DNA of 64,000 nt from assembly GCF_016950255.1 (NCBI RefSeq), contig NZ_JACGFN010000001.1:620001-684000 (forward strand), read 5' to 3'. Below the pieces are notes generated by a model. The model searched no databases and was not told the origin of the DNA. It saw only the letters and a program-made list of their open reading frames with translations. The position numbers and the translations under genes were made by a program. This DNA is from Pectobacterium brasiliense. Lineage in GTDB: Bacteria; Pseudomonadota; Gammaproteobacteria; Enterobacterales; Enterobacteriaceae. Every line of letters starts with the position of its first letter. Within the stretch, counting starts at the first letter, position 1. Of this stretch, positions 9,701 to 17,774 are shown one piece after another.

Positions 9701-10927
9701 CATTTACCATCAAACATGGTGCTCTGGGGAGAGTCCATGGCCCCGGATTTCTGGCGTTATCAGGTGGAATCGAAGATTTCCGGCTTTGACTTGGAGAGCG
9801 CCAATATCAGCCATGAAAACATTGCCTGTTGGTTAATGCGAGAAGCACTTAATTTAGGATATCCCGGTTATAACCACTGCGCGCTCAATTATGATCGCCA
9901 TATCGGGAGTCAGTATGGCTCGGGACGGGGTAGAAAAGGGTATGCTGACCGACTCGGTAAAAAATATTACTGGATCGCCTTACATCGACTACTGGGCATT
10001 CTGGCCAGTAATGTTCCCGCACTGGAAGACCCATATTCCGACTACGAACCTACAAGTGATCATCTATGGTCAGTCGACGTCCGTAAAGTCGACCTGACCG
10101 ATGTACGCGACATCACCGCAGAAAGTGTCTATCCAGTACTGATGGAAGAAACAAATTATGCATTTCCTGACCGCAATTCAGATATCAAAGGTTGGGTTCG
10201 GACCGATGATTTGTCACCTTATGAAGCTTGTCTGATTCGAACTGACAAGGAAGGGGAACAGTGGGTAGCGCTTTCACACAGCTATTGGGACGAGGATAAA
10301 GCGCCGAATGAAAATAGCTGGAATTCACCTTACCTGGCAGTGCGTGCTTATTATTCAAGCGCACTCATAAATGAAAGCATCCAGAACTTTAAACAGAAAA
10401 GTGCGCGCGATATTTTCCAATATAATCAGGGGAATAGCTGTTATCGCGGTTATCTTGCTGAATATCCTGACAGCCCAGTGTACAAACAACTTCTTAATAA
10501 TGAGGAAGATAGTGAAGCATTTAATTTTACAGAAGTCAGTTTACTACGCGGAAGCGAATGGGAATATGACTACTCATATACCACGCCCGAGCGCCAGGAT
10601 AACCTTATTGCGCCATGCCAGGGAATCATTCAAAAACTCGAACTTTTATGGGATTGTCAAAGCGGTTGGGTTGATCGTTCTGGCAAACTTATCGCCTTCC
10701 ATCATAAAGGTGTAAGACAAAGCGGACTTTTCATTCATCGTTCGGCGTTGAACGCCTACCTGTCCATAACAGGTGAAGAACTTATATATCGCCGTTTTGC
10801 TAACAGGGGATATTTTGATTTAGCTGGCCGTAACGGCTCGCAAATAGACCTGAAAACTTGGCTCCAGTACCGGGCAGACAAGGCGCCAGTAGTTTTACGA
10901 GAAGAGGAACTGCCGTTTAACTGCTGA
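6800..10927 (+). CDS. Nuclease-STAND NTPase, Avs-like defence protein
   Basis: 1375 residues from ATG 6800, preceded by AAGG at 6789-6792; a GTG at 6797 is in frame. Near residues 44-71 are G-D-G-G-D-G-G-V-E-A and G-V-Q-A-K-Y-F, the Asp and Q-x-K parts of a PD-(D/E)XK (Mrr-like) nuclease. A P-loop G-P-A-G-I-G-K-T lies at about 365-372, Walker B F-V-I-Y-I-D-A-L-N-E at about 437-447, then V-S-T-R-D and N-P-L-F-L-H-L-A-C-K, the layout of STAND NTPases. The long C-terminal half is repeat-like and helical, as in sensor regions. Avs proteins with N-terminal nucleases recognise phage proteins and then degrade DNA; membership here is inferred from architecture. GC content is higher than in the left island. 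An AlbA_2-type gene once followed 135 bp downstream. Confidence 0.75.
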   Translation: MNIDFSLIRSAPKSRNDSFEALAVQLFRKTCRVPTNSTFISLRGDGGDGGVEAYFRSPDGAVFGVQAKYFFQLASAELTQIDSSLKAALSNHPTLTEYWIYIPFDLTGRVAAGKRGKSQAERFEEWKSKVESEASAKGKSLSIVLCTAAVICNQLLEIDPYGGMRRYWFDDTLLTAAQIQQCLDDAIAFAGPRYTSMLDVVTNAHVGLDFFGGSGDFCEWYETSLTPIVREFHSLNGYGRKSLDILGETRATSATALIEEIIAYCESMRDNNVTATSVTDLCVALSSLLTLFADARHAQEDKFYEKHGKHSDTESFRQFHAEYMCAFPAGDMDAARKWEEQAQQLQNLLTSQVIGAATAHSLLLVGPAGIGKTHAIVSAALRRLEHGGFSLVVFGDDFGKAEPWEVLRSKIGLGAAIDRSTLFECIQACAEHTGLPFVIYIDALNESPREVRWKDKLPELLAQCKSYPDIKICVSTRDTYRNLVVDSRFPGFAFEHIGFSGHQFEAVQAFAAYYGLDAEITPLFSPELSNPLFLHLACKTLKSEGRDSLDISLPGFTSLFQGHLKHCDVLIRERLHYANPGNLVRAAMMALANTLTHELPQNRTWETCCEALSKIVGTETTPESFLNALAHEGLIILSVVDEDTFLIRLGYQRYGDILRAISLVEALDSDTAKLAEKIAALTEEDAGLLEALAAVLPEKTALEITAEEVGLPSEQAHKLFIQSLVWRSRQSVVEEIEEHIHAALHTPGLWESVYEALFSLSLVPDHRLNATNWLGPFLRQSSLAERDTYLSLAALGSFDNKTAVYSLIHAALFADITHWPAESRRLASLTLAWLTSCADRRIRDLSSKGLSRILASYPENCQTVISEFAYCDDDYVLERISLAIYSACLLSRQRRNAFMPALPGLLSIASESENILLRDTVQLLVNLLKTGEFPTAVTSQLQHYQTNVSLPSRWPVLADVKPLLDLEHLPSNMVLWGESMAPDFWRYQVESKISGFDLESANISHENIACWLMREALNLGYPGYNHCALNYDRHIGSQYGSGRGRKGYADRLGKKYYWIALHRLLGILASNVPALEDPYSDYEPTSDHLWSVDVRKVDLTDVRDITAESVYPVLMEETNYAFPDRNSDIKGWVRTDDLSPYEACLIRTDKEGEQWVALSHSYWDEDKAPNENSWNSPYLAVRAYYSSALINESIQNFKQKSARDIFQYNQGNSCYRGYLAEYPDSPVYKQLLNNEEDSEAFNFTEVSLLRGSEWEYDYSYTTPERQDNLIAPCQGIIQKLELLWDCQSGWVDRSGKLIAFHHKGVRQSGLFIHRSALNAYLSITGEELIYRRFANRGYFDLAGRNGSQIDLKTWLQYRADKAPVVLREEELPFNC

Positions 10928-10987
10928 CAACGATACTTATTAAGTAATCAACTGGCTGCCCTGGCATCGAATGCCAGAAGAGCCATT

Positions 10988-11728
10988 TCACACTACCAAT
11001 TTAAGTAGACTGAAGGAATACTTGGTACAAGCAAACGCACGCCATATCGGATAGAGGGGACTATGAACGAAACCATCGAAAAACTGATTGCCAGTGGAAA
11101 GGAAGGACCATGGTGGGACTTTAAACAAACCTACCCGAATCGCTGTGGCCATTTCAAACAGTCCTGCGCTGATCATGTTTTTTTCGAGTGGATCGAGGAC
11201 ATTGTCAACTTCCTGATAGATGCCCCAGTCATTGGAATGTGGGCGTGGAATGAATTCGATCTCTTCGTAATCGTCGAGGGTGAAGCCGGGGAATGCTTCA
11301 GCGCAGAGGATTTTTAAGCCGAAAATGATATAGTAAAAATATCGTGGTTCTATTTCCTGTGTTTCAAGGTAATCTTTCAACACTGCAAACGTGAAAGAAG
11401 ATTTGGTTATGCAATGTTCCGTTGCCAAAGACCATGCATGGAGAACTCCAGGAACCTGGGCTGGACACTTGGCTGACGCATAACGGAAACAAATATATTT
11501 GATTAATTGGTTGCTGATTTTATCCTGACGATAGTGGGCATAGCAGCGGCTACCTGAATAATCGAAAACCCAACTATCACTTGTTGAGTTGATATACTTA
11601 TCATCGAAAAAATCTGCCGACTTGAGATAAATGCTAGCTGGTATATTAACATTTAAAACACGCTCAACAAATACAGATGCGTAAATGCTACTCCTCGGCT
11701 CATTTAGCTGTCTATTAATTCGACTCAT
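10988..11728 (-). pseudogene. Truncated large tyrosine recombinase (second recombinase)
   Basis: The likely start is ATG 11728, with GGAG five bases before it, overlapping the end of the upstream recombinase by 14 bp; an earlier ATG is at 11752. About 195 residues look native and resemble the N-terminal region of large recombinases paired with smaller ones in multi-recombinase elements such as Tn554. From about 11140 to 10988 the frame only runs through the antisense of another gene's start, so the native C-terminus, including any catalytic domain, has been lost. The family assignment is an inference from layout, not from conserved motifs. Confidence 0.45.
11063..11140 (+). pseudogene. Start of an AlbA_2/Schlafen-type gene, cut off
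   Basis: Has GAGGGGACT before ATG 11063, then M-N-E-T-I-E-K-L-I-A-S-G-K-E-G-P-W-W-D-F-K-Q, the usual opening of AlbA_2 (Schlafen-like) DNA- or ATP-binding proteins. After about codon 26 the similarity stops and the DNA belongs to the opposite-strand recombinase. The gene originally lay 135 bp after the Avs-like gene on the same strand and may have been its partner. Confidence 0.55.
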
Positions 11729-13175
11729 ATACACTCCATTCGTCGCATACATTTGAAAAGGTTGCTCTCAGGGCCTCGTTATCCATCGCAATTCGATGAA
11801 GATTGGCCGTATTAGCCTGCTGCGATAGAAATCTTTTGGCATAAATATCAGGCATATGGCTATTGTAACTCCAGCCGCCAAGCAGTCGTAACTCATCCTT
11901 GGCCTCATTCATCAATCCAGCGCTAGAAAAATCTATTGCCGCCAAACGTGAGTTGACATTAATCTTTTTAAGTTTTTCACCATAAATGCGTTGAAGTGTC
12001 AAATAGGCCCATGTATGTCGTGTTATATGAGGCGAGATGCTTTCAATGGCATCAAAGCATTTATCTGATTTATATTCAGGATGCTGTACGCTAAATGTGT
12101 CATCTATCTTGGAAAAAATGTCATAAATAGTGTGGTATGACAGCGGCGGATGTTGTCCCTGAGTCGAAGTGAACAGGAAACTATGCGAGGTTCGATGGCG
12201 AACTTTACGGGTATAAAGACTTAGAAAGTGGTAGTCCAGTTTATCTAACGCCAGCACCCGGTTTGCATAGATATTCTTTAATGAAGGCAATCTTTTTCGT
12301 GGGTCTGGTATGTCTTCATCCACAGTTGTCACAATTAGGCTGAACTGATCCCCTCGGAGATTGGGTTTAATAGAATGACACTCCAAAAGCAGTAATTCAC
12401 TGACACGTAATCCATAATTTAAAAGTAATCTGCAAATCAGAAAGTTACGTAATTGTATTTCACCAGCAGGGAAGGGATTAAGTGGGTTTTTCTTTGAAGC
12501 TGAATCGGGTGTAATGATTTGGTAAAAAGCTATGATCATATCAGTCGTTAGACTTCGAAAGCGCTGATGGGTAATTTTGTTGTTCATCTGACGAGAATGA
12601 GCAAGAGTGCGGAATTCTTCTTTATGTATCGATAACCGACTAGTTAACTGTGTGGCAAGCCGTGTGAGTTCTATAGGCGAGCCATCAACATACCTCGGCG
12701 AGACATACGTATTAATCAGATATCTCATAAAGCGAATAACCGCATGTACATATCCAACGTTTGTGCGGCGTGAAGACGTGTTCTGTATAGAGCCGATAGC
12801 TAAGATTGGTGCACATGAATGCCCATTTTCCAGATAATGAAAAAAGGCTGTCAGTTCTTCAATGGCGATTAATGGATTGTGGTCCGAGGAATTGAAACTG
12901 AAGCAAAACGTCACGCCATATTTCTGGTACCAGAATTCATAGAAAAACTTGATCGCTTGAAGTGAAGCGGATTGGGTAGCTGCTGTACGCAAAGCCAGGT
13001 GGTCCACAAGATATTGTAGCGGGTACAAAAGCGGCAGGCATGTATGAGTATCCATCAGTACCCATAGGCGCTGCCGTTGGTTGATATTGAACTGTGCGAG
13101 TGCGAACATGCGGCATTTATCCTCACAAGTAATATGTGTATAAAGAAAATAACCGGCAAACATAATGCGTAGCAA
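11715..13175 (-). CDS. Tyrosine site-specific recombinase
   Basis: Up to 486 residues; M23 is an alternative start. The N-terminal half (about 50-200) is the likely core-binding helical domain. The catalytic domain has all expected residues: R257 in G-L-R-V-S-E-L-L, H383 and R386 in H-I-T-R-H-T-W, W435 in G-G-W-S and the nucleophile Y445 in D-I-Y-A-K-R. These enzymes cut and rejoin DNA at specific sites for integration, excision or inversion. The gene begins about 80 bp from dif and reads away from it, followed by the truncated second recombinase. This makes it the probable integrase of the island or of an element inserted beside dif. It is larger than XerC/XerD (about 300 residues) and is not either of them. 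Confidence 0.88.
   Translation of the reverse strand: MLRIMFAGYFLYTHITCEDKCRMFALAQFNINQRQRLWVLMDTHTCLPLLYPLQYLVDHLALRTAATQSASLQAIKFFYEFWYQKYGVTFCFSFNSSDHNPLIAIEELTAFFHYLENGHSCAPILAIGSIQNTSSRRTNVGYVHAVIRFMRYLINTYVSPRYVDGSPIELTRLATQLTSRLSIHKEEFRTLAHSRQMNNKITHQRFRSLTTDMIIAFYQIITPDSASKKNPLNPFPAGEIQLRNFLICRLLLNYGLRVSELLLLECHSIKPNLRGDQFSLIVTTVDEDIPDPRKRLPSLKNIYANRVLALDKLDYHFLSLYTRKVRHRTSHSFLFTSTQGQHPPLSYHTIYDIFSKIDDTFSVQHPEYKSDKCFDAIESISPHITRHTWAYLTLQRIYGEKLKKINVNSRLAAIDFSSAGLMNEAKDELRLLGGWSYNSHMPDIYAKRFLSQQANTANLHRIAMDNEALRATFSNVCDEWSVYESN
12469..12476 (+). promoter_or_regulatory. KOPS motif pointing toward dif
   Basis: GGGAAGGG fits the FtsK-orienting consensus GGGNAGGG. It lies left of dif on the plus strand, the orientation that would guide FtsK toward dif. 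Confidence 0.45.
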
Positions 13176-13254
13176 GGAGAAGATGAAGTGTAGGGTAAGT
13201 GTATGATTGATCGTAGTCTGCAGGTGGTTATGAACTAAAGGGATGGCAGACTAA

Positions 13255-13282
13255 ATTTAACATAATATACATTATGCGAACC
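13255..13282 (-). other. dif: dif, chromosome dimer resolution site
   Basis: Read on the minus strand: XerC arm GGTTCGCATAA, centre TGTATA, XerD arm TTATGTTAAAT. This equals the E. coli dif sequence except for one base in the outer XerC arm (GGTT for GGTG). XerC and XerD recombine here, activated by FtsK, to separate chromosome dimers at division. It marks the replication terminus and forms the boundary between the accessory island and core genes. Confidence 0.92.
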
Positions 13283-13361
13283 AACGGAGATGCTCGCGGG
13301 AACTGGCAGCTTTGCTGAGCAAATCCCCATAAGTAAAATGCTTCATGTCAGCCATGGATCC

Positions 13362-13769
13362 TTAGTTTGCTGTTGGTGTTCCCTGATGAAACCGCATTTG
13401 CCAGGCATCGGGATTTGGGCTGTCAGCATTTTTAATCCATAGCGATGTCCGCCATGTTTTACTGACGATGTTATTCTCGTCTGCCTTGTAACTCATGTAT
13501 GTCAGCAACACACTTTTTTCATCCACCACTGATAACTCGAAGTTATCGGCCTGTATTTGTTGTTCAACCGTTTCAGAAATTAGTGCGTCGATAACCTGCT
13601 GTTTGTCGTATCGCATCCCAGAACGGCCAATTTCAAAAAAGTCGCGGTGCAGCAGCTGATCAGTGATGGTCTTCTTGCTGCGCGTTGCCTGGCAATGAAG
13701 TTGTCTTTCATAATGTACAATCAGCGACTGTAACTTTTGTCTCTCTGAAATCATGAGTTCTGAGCTCAT
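13362..13769 (-). CDS. NTF2-like (DUF4440-type) small protein
   Basis: 135 residues, opening with a helix-rich segment and ending with the curved-sheet pattern of the NTF2/SnoaL superfamily (W-R-T-S-L-W-I ... W-Q-M-R-F-H-Q-G-T-P). The fold binds small hydrophobic ligands or acts as a lyase or isomerase; the substrate is unknown. It starts 10 bp after the next gene upstream, a second NTF2-like protein, so the two probably form an operon. An internal ATG at 13754 is an alternative start. Confidence 0.7.
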   Translation of the reverse strand: MSSELMISERQKLQSLIVHYERQLHCQATRSKKTITDQLLHRDFFEIGRSGMRYDKQQVIDALISETVEQQIQADNFELSVVDEKSVLLTYMSYKADENNIVSKTWRTSLWIKNADSPNPDAWQMRFHQGTPTAN

Positions 13770-13779
13770 CCATTGTTTA

Positions 13780-14115
13780 CTAAGAAAAGAAAAACCAAGC
13801 TGTATTAATAAGGCCGTTATCTATCTCAAAGACGGCAACACTTTCTATAGGTTCTGCCGCAAGTCCATGTATCAATTCATGGTCAAATACCTTGTTGCCT
13901 AACACGGTACGAGATACCAATTCCGCTCTCAGTTTTGGGTTGTTGAATCGGTTATTCACGTAAAACTCTCTCAGCGCTTCTTTTCCTACCATCGACGGCG
14001 TTTCTGCTGGCATACGGTACGCTTTGAAATCAGGTGCAAAACATGACACAAATGCATCGATATCATGTTCGTTATAAGCCTTAAACTGTGCCGCTACGGC
14101 CGATTCTGGTGACAT
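13780..14115 (-). CDS. SnoaL/NTF2-like protein
   Basis: 111 residues with GGGAGA before the ATG. The pattern of an N-terminal helix (A-V-A-A-Q-F-K-A-Y-N-E-H-D-I-D-A-F), then F-A-P-D-F-K-A-Y, G-K-E-A-L-R-E-F-Y and a final sheet ending in A-W-F-F is typical of SnoaL-like cupped folds. It is first of a two-gene operon. The reaction and substrate cannot be read from the sequence. Confidence 0.75.
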   Translation of the reverse strand: MSPESAVAAQFKAYNEHDIDAFVSCFAPDFKAYRMPAETPSMVGKEALREFYVNNRFNNPKLRAELVSRTVLGNKVFDHELIHGLAAEPIESVAVFEIDNGLINTAWFFFS

Positions 14116-14270
14116 GGTTTCTCCCTACTATGTGTTTTTCTACTGTGTCTGAATAAATAAATTGTGTGCCAATTATCAAGAAATCAGGAAGGCTCGCGGT
14201 AGATTTATCTGGGCCTCAGAGCGTTTTCCTCTACAATGTACTTTCCAGCCCGCTTATCAGGTTCATACCC

Positions 14271-14537
14271 ATGCAAAGACTGACTCAGAAAGACATGACC
14301 GAAAGTGAACAACGTCAGCTTAAGACGCTACTCGATCAGGCGCGAAAAAAACAGGGCCGCACGCTGACCAACTCTGAGAGTAATCACATTAAAGATGATT
14401 ACATCGATAAGCTTATGAAGGAACGTGAAACCGTAGCAAAACAGGTGAAGGCTGATAAGAAGAAAAATAAGTTTAAACCTGATTCCTCAGCAACATATGA
14501 ATGGTCAGCCAGTACAAACCTACGGGGCCGCCGCTAG
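14271..14537 (+). CDS. yjbD: YjbD-like DUF3811 protein
   Basis: 88 residues when started at ATG 14271, giving the expected M-Q-R-L-T-Q-K-D-M-T-E opening. The Lys-rich middle and the end S-A-S-T-N-L-R-G-R-R match E. coli YjbD. An upstream in-frame start at 14166 would add 35 residues that do not fit the family. It is a small basic cytosolic protein of unknown function. Confidence 0.85.
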   Translation: MQRLTQKDMTESEQRQLKTLLDQARKKQGRTLTNSESNHIKDDYIDKLMKERETVAKQVKADKKKNKFKPDSSATYEWSASTNLRGRR

Positions 14538-14578
14538 CATTTACGTCAATGATTGCTGTATCCCTGGCTTGACACTAT

Positions 14579-15460
14579 TTACCGAAAAAGATGCCGAACA
14601 GCCGCAGTTCGCACGCTCTGGCTTAATGCTTCCAGCGATGCAGAACGGATATTCCAACGGTGCCAGTACAGACGAATATCGATAGGATTTCCGGCTTGAA
14701 ACGGCACTAATTCGCCTTTTTCCGTATGAGATGATGCCATATGTTCTGGGATCATCCCCCACCCTAGCCCTCTGAGAATGGCGCCGACAAAAGCTGCCGT
14801 TGAAGGAACGAATTGCTGCGGTGGTTCAATGGTTGCCGGAACCAGCGATGCTATAAATAAGGACTGTAATCTGTCCTTATTGTTAAATATCAGGAGCGGC
14901 GCTTTTTGCAAACTGTCCGCATTGATGCCATCCGCAAAGTACGTCTCGTGAAAAATCTGTGAGCAATACGCGCGGTAACGCATCGTTCCTAAATATTCTA
15001 CGCCACAGCCTTGAATCGGTTCCGGGCTAGCGCTGACCGCTGCCATGACGCGACCTTCACGCAGCAAGGTTGCCGAGTGCTCCTGATCCTCGACGAGGAT
15101 ATCGAGCAAAATACTGGATCGGTGACAGGCATCGTCCATCGCATCCAGAAACCATCCGTCTATTGAATCCGCATTCACCGCCACTGAAAGACTCTGTCTG
15201 GCCGGCATTTCAAGCGTGCTGAAAAGCTCACTCTCCAACATATCTATCTGTTCTGCGTGTCGAAGTAACGCTTGCCCCGTCAGCGTTGCTCGACACGGAT
15301 TGCCCCTTACGATCAGTACCTGACCAAGCTGATCTTCTAACTGTTTGATACGCTGGCTGATGGCAGACGGCGTGACGTGGAGTTTACGAGCCGCAATTTC
15401 AAAGCTGCCGCTACGGACAATCTCCATGAAAGCTCTCAGACAGGGGTAATTCAGGTTCAT
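14579..15460 (-). CDS. LysR-family regulator, ArgP/LysG-like
   Basis: 293 residues. Winged helix-turn-helix at about 18-60 (F-E-I-A-A-R-K-L-H-V-T-P-S-A-I-S-Q-R-I-K-Q-L-E), then a substrate-binding effector domain. The opening L-N-Y-P-C-L-R-A-F-M-E-I-V and R-G-N-P-C-R-A-T resemble ArgP, which controls arginine and lysine export and synthesis. No exporter gene is adjacent, so its target is not evident. It is convergent with yjbD. Confidence 0.75.
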   Translation of the reverse strand: MNLNYPCLRAFMEIVRSGSFEIAARKLHVTPSAISQRIKQLEDQLGQVLIVRGNPCRATLTGQALLRHAEQIDMLESELFSTLEMPARQSLSVAVNADSIDGWFLDAMDDACHRSSILLDILVEDQEHSATLLREGRVMAAVSASPEPIQGCGVEYLGTMRYRAYCSQIFHETYFADGINADSLQKAPLLIFNNKDRLQSLFIASLVPATIEPPQQFVPSTAAFVGAILRGLGWGMIPEHMASSHTEKGELVPFQAGNPIDIRLYWHRWNIRSASLEALSQSVRTAAVRHLFR

Positions 15461-15604
15461 GATTATTTATTCTTAACAATATCAGGATGATTTAATCTGC
15501 CTTAATTAAAGGTTCGATACAACTAGTGGTGAATGCCATACGTGATAGTGAGGAAAATTGAGGGGGGAATGTGAGTAAGAATCGCAGAAGGATATCAGAA
15601 TATT

Positions 15605-15630
15605 ACCCGGCAACCTTTCGGCTGCCGGGT
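15605..15630 (-). terminator. Hairpin after the chemoreceptor gene
   Basis: ACCCGGCA pairs with TGCCGGGT, followed on the minus strand by a weak AATATT tract. It lies 15 bp beyond the chemoreceptor stop. Confidence 0.6.
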
Positions 15631-15644
15631 GACAGTGTCACTTT

Positions 15645-17618
15645 TTATTTTAAGAGCGCACGAGGTGACACGTGCTGCTGTTCCAAACGAAAATGCTCTA
15701 TCGCCTGCGCTAACGACATGGACTGATCTTCCAGCGAACTGGCTGCAGCCGACATCTGCTGTACCAGTGCGGAGTTTTGCTGCGTGACGCCATCCATTTC
15801 ATTGACGGCAATCGTGACCTGACTAATGCCTTTCGCCTGCTCATCCGATGCCGTGACAATCTCACCGATGATACTTTGTACCGAGCTGACGGCGTGTGTC
15901 ATATCCTGCATGGTTTTACCGGCATCGTTCACCAGTTTAACGCCGCTTTCAACACGCTGACTGGATTCCTCAATCAGTGCGGCAATCTCTTTCACCGCGC
16001 TGGCGCTGCGCTGTGCCAGACTGCGAACTTCCGATGCCACAACGGCGAATCCTCTTCCCTGCTCGCCCGCTCGCGCCGCTTCTACTGCGGCGTTCAGCGC
16101 CAGAATGTTGGTCTGGAAAGCGATGCTGTTAATCATGGCGGTAATATCGCCAATCTTCTTCGCGCTCTCATCAATCTGCGACATCGTCTGAACCACCTGA
16201 CTGACCAGCGATTCACCGCGCTGAGCAATCTTCGTGGCATTCTCTGTCAGCGTCGTGGCCTGATGAGCATTGTTGGCATTGTGTTTCACCGTTGCAGTGA
16301 TCTCTTCCATACTCGCCGCGGTTTGCTCCAGCGCAGCAGCCTGCTGCTCCGTACGCGATGCCAGGTTGAGGTTACCGCTGGCAATTTCCGCAGCGCCTTG
16401 TCGTACGGAATCACTGGCGTCTTTGATCTGTCCGACCACCTGACGCAGCTGTGACTGCATCGTATTCAGCGCGAAGAACAGGCTGTTACGATCGTTGGGT
16501 TGCACGTCAATCACATTACTCAGTCGACCTTCCGCAACAGCCAGCGCAATGTTGGCCGCTTCGCGTGGTTCGCCACCCAGTGGTTTAAGCACTTTACGGC
16601 TGAATACCCAGCCCAGCAGCGCGCTCACCAACAGGATACTGATCACCATCATGATGACGGCATTCATTAACTGACGTTCAGACGCCGCCATCACTTGGCT
16701 CACAGGGACAACAATGGCCAAATGCCATTTATCTGTGCTGTTGCCGATAGCAATGGGTTGCCAGGTAATCAGCGCTTCTTCACCCAAAATGGCATCGTCG
16801 TGTTGTACCACTGAGGACGTGAAGTTGTCCGTCGGCCCTTGCCAGGCTTTGCTCGTCTGGGATTTATCCGGATAAGAGATGACTTTACTCTCACTGGATA
16901 GCAGCATTGCGTAGCCGCCGCCTTCCCAAGGCTTAATCTGGTTCACTTTTTGCTGTAATGACGCAAGGGAGATGTCTGACGTAACGACGCCCCACAGTTT
17001 CCCCTGACTGACTATCGGTGCGGCGACTGACGTCAGTAGCGTAGGTACGCCGTTGTAAGCATAGGAGTAGGGTTCGATGAGCGTATCTTTCTGGCTCTTT
17101 TGCGGCAACAGGTAGTAATCGCCTTGGCCGGGCGTCAGATAGGAAAGCAGCGGATGCATCTTGTAATTGCCAGCCTGATCGCGGTCGACAAACCAGGCAT
17201 AGCGGCCTTTAGGTGCCTGGCCTGGTTGATCGGCAAACTCGGCGTCGCGACCGTCAAACACATTCTCTTCAAAAATGACTGAAATCGAGAGGTATTCTGG
17301 GTTATCCCTTAGGGCATATTCCATCATTTTATCGACCACTGCGCGATCTTTAATGCCTGCAGCGGGCAATGCAGCCAGTCCTTGTCCAAGGTTATGTGCC
17401 ACATCCCGGGCGTAGTTGAGTTCCTGTTGAATTCTTAATGCTTCGCTTTGGGCTATCTGCTGCAAATAGCGTTCGGCCAGAGACTTTTGTTCCTTACTAG
17501 ACTGCCAGCTGAGCACCCCTATGGTGACAGCGAAACCGAGTGCGATAGTTAATGCGCCAGTTAGCAGCACTTGAGCGCGGGTACTCATTGTTTTTTTTTG
17601 TATTAATTGTTTGGCCAT
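15645..17618 (-). CDS. Methyl-accepting chemotaxis protein
   Basis: 657 residues from ATG 17618, preceded by AGGGGAG; the longer frame to 17657 has no such site. TM1 at about 15-35, a large periplasmic Cache-type sensor region (about 36-320), TM2 at about 322-345 (V-I-M-M-V-I-S-I-L-L-V-S-A-L-L-G), a HAMP domain, and the signalling hairpin with the near-invariant tip (I-A-F-Q-T-N-I-L-A-L-N-A-A-V-E-A-A-R-A-G-E). It would signal through CheW/CheA. The C-terminus lacks the N-W-E-T-F tether for CheR/CheB. The ligand is unknown. Confidence 0.92.
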   Translation of the reverse strand: MAKQLIQKKTMSTRAQVLLTGALTIALGFAVTIGVLSWQSSKEQKSLAERYLQQIAQSEALRIQQELNYARDVAHNLGQGLAALPAAGIKDRAVVDKMMEYALRDNPEYLSISVIFEENVFDGRDAEFADQPGQAPKGRYAWFVDRDQAGNYKMHPLLSYLTPGQGDYYLLPQKSQKDTLIEPYSYAYNGVPTLLTSVAAPIVSQGKLWGVVTSDISLASLQQKVNQIKPWEGGGYAMLLSSESKVISYPDKSQTSKAWQGPTDNFTSSVVQHDDAILGEEALITWQPIAIGNSTDKWHLAIVVPVSQVMAASERQLMNAVIMMVISILLVSALLGWVFSRKVLKPLGGEPREAANIALAVAEGRLSNVIDVQPNDRNSLFFALNTMQSQLRQVVGQIKDASDSVRQGAAEIASGNLNLASRTEQQAAALEQTAASMEEITATVKHNANNAHQATTLTENATKIAQRGESLVSQVVQTMSQIDESAKKIGDITAMINSIAFQTNILALNAAVEAARAGEQGRGFAVVASEVRSLAQRSASAVKEIAALIEESSQRVESGVKLVNDAGKTMQDMTHAVSSVQSIIGEIVTASDEQAKGISQVTIAVNEMDGVTQQNSALVQQMSAAASSLEDQSMSLAQAIEHFRLEQQHVSPRALLK

Positions 17619-17774
17619 TATGGCTCCCCTAGAGTTGATACTTATCGTAATCAACATTCCGTTGCAATGAGCTCCTACTATTTGTTTATCGGCGTCTTTT
17701 TTTTGAACTTTAGTTACACAGATGTAAACAAAATAGTGGCATTGGGGGCCTGTGGTCGTTGAGGTGTACTTGCC

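Noticed and set aside
11063..11317. 84-residue plus-strand frame taken as a whole gene
   Set aside because: Only the first 26 codons match a family; the rest is antisense of the truncated recombinase.
17707..17724. Ter-like (Tus-binding) sequence TTTAGTTACACAGATG
   Set aside because: It begins like a Ter core but differs at three adjacent conserved positions, so it is not a credible Ter site.
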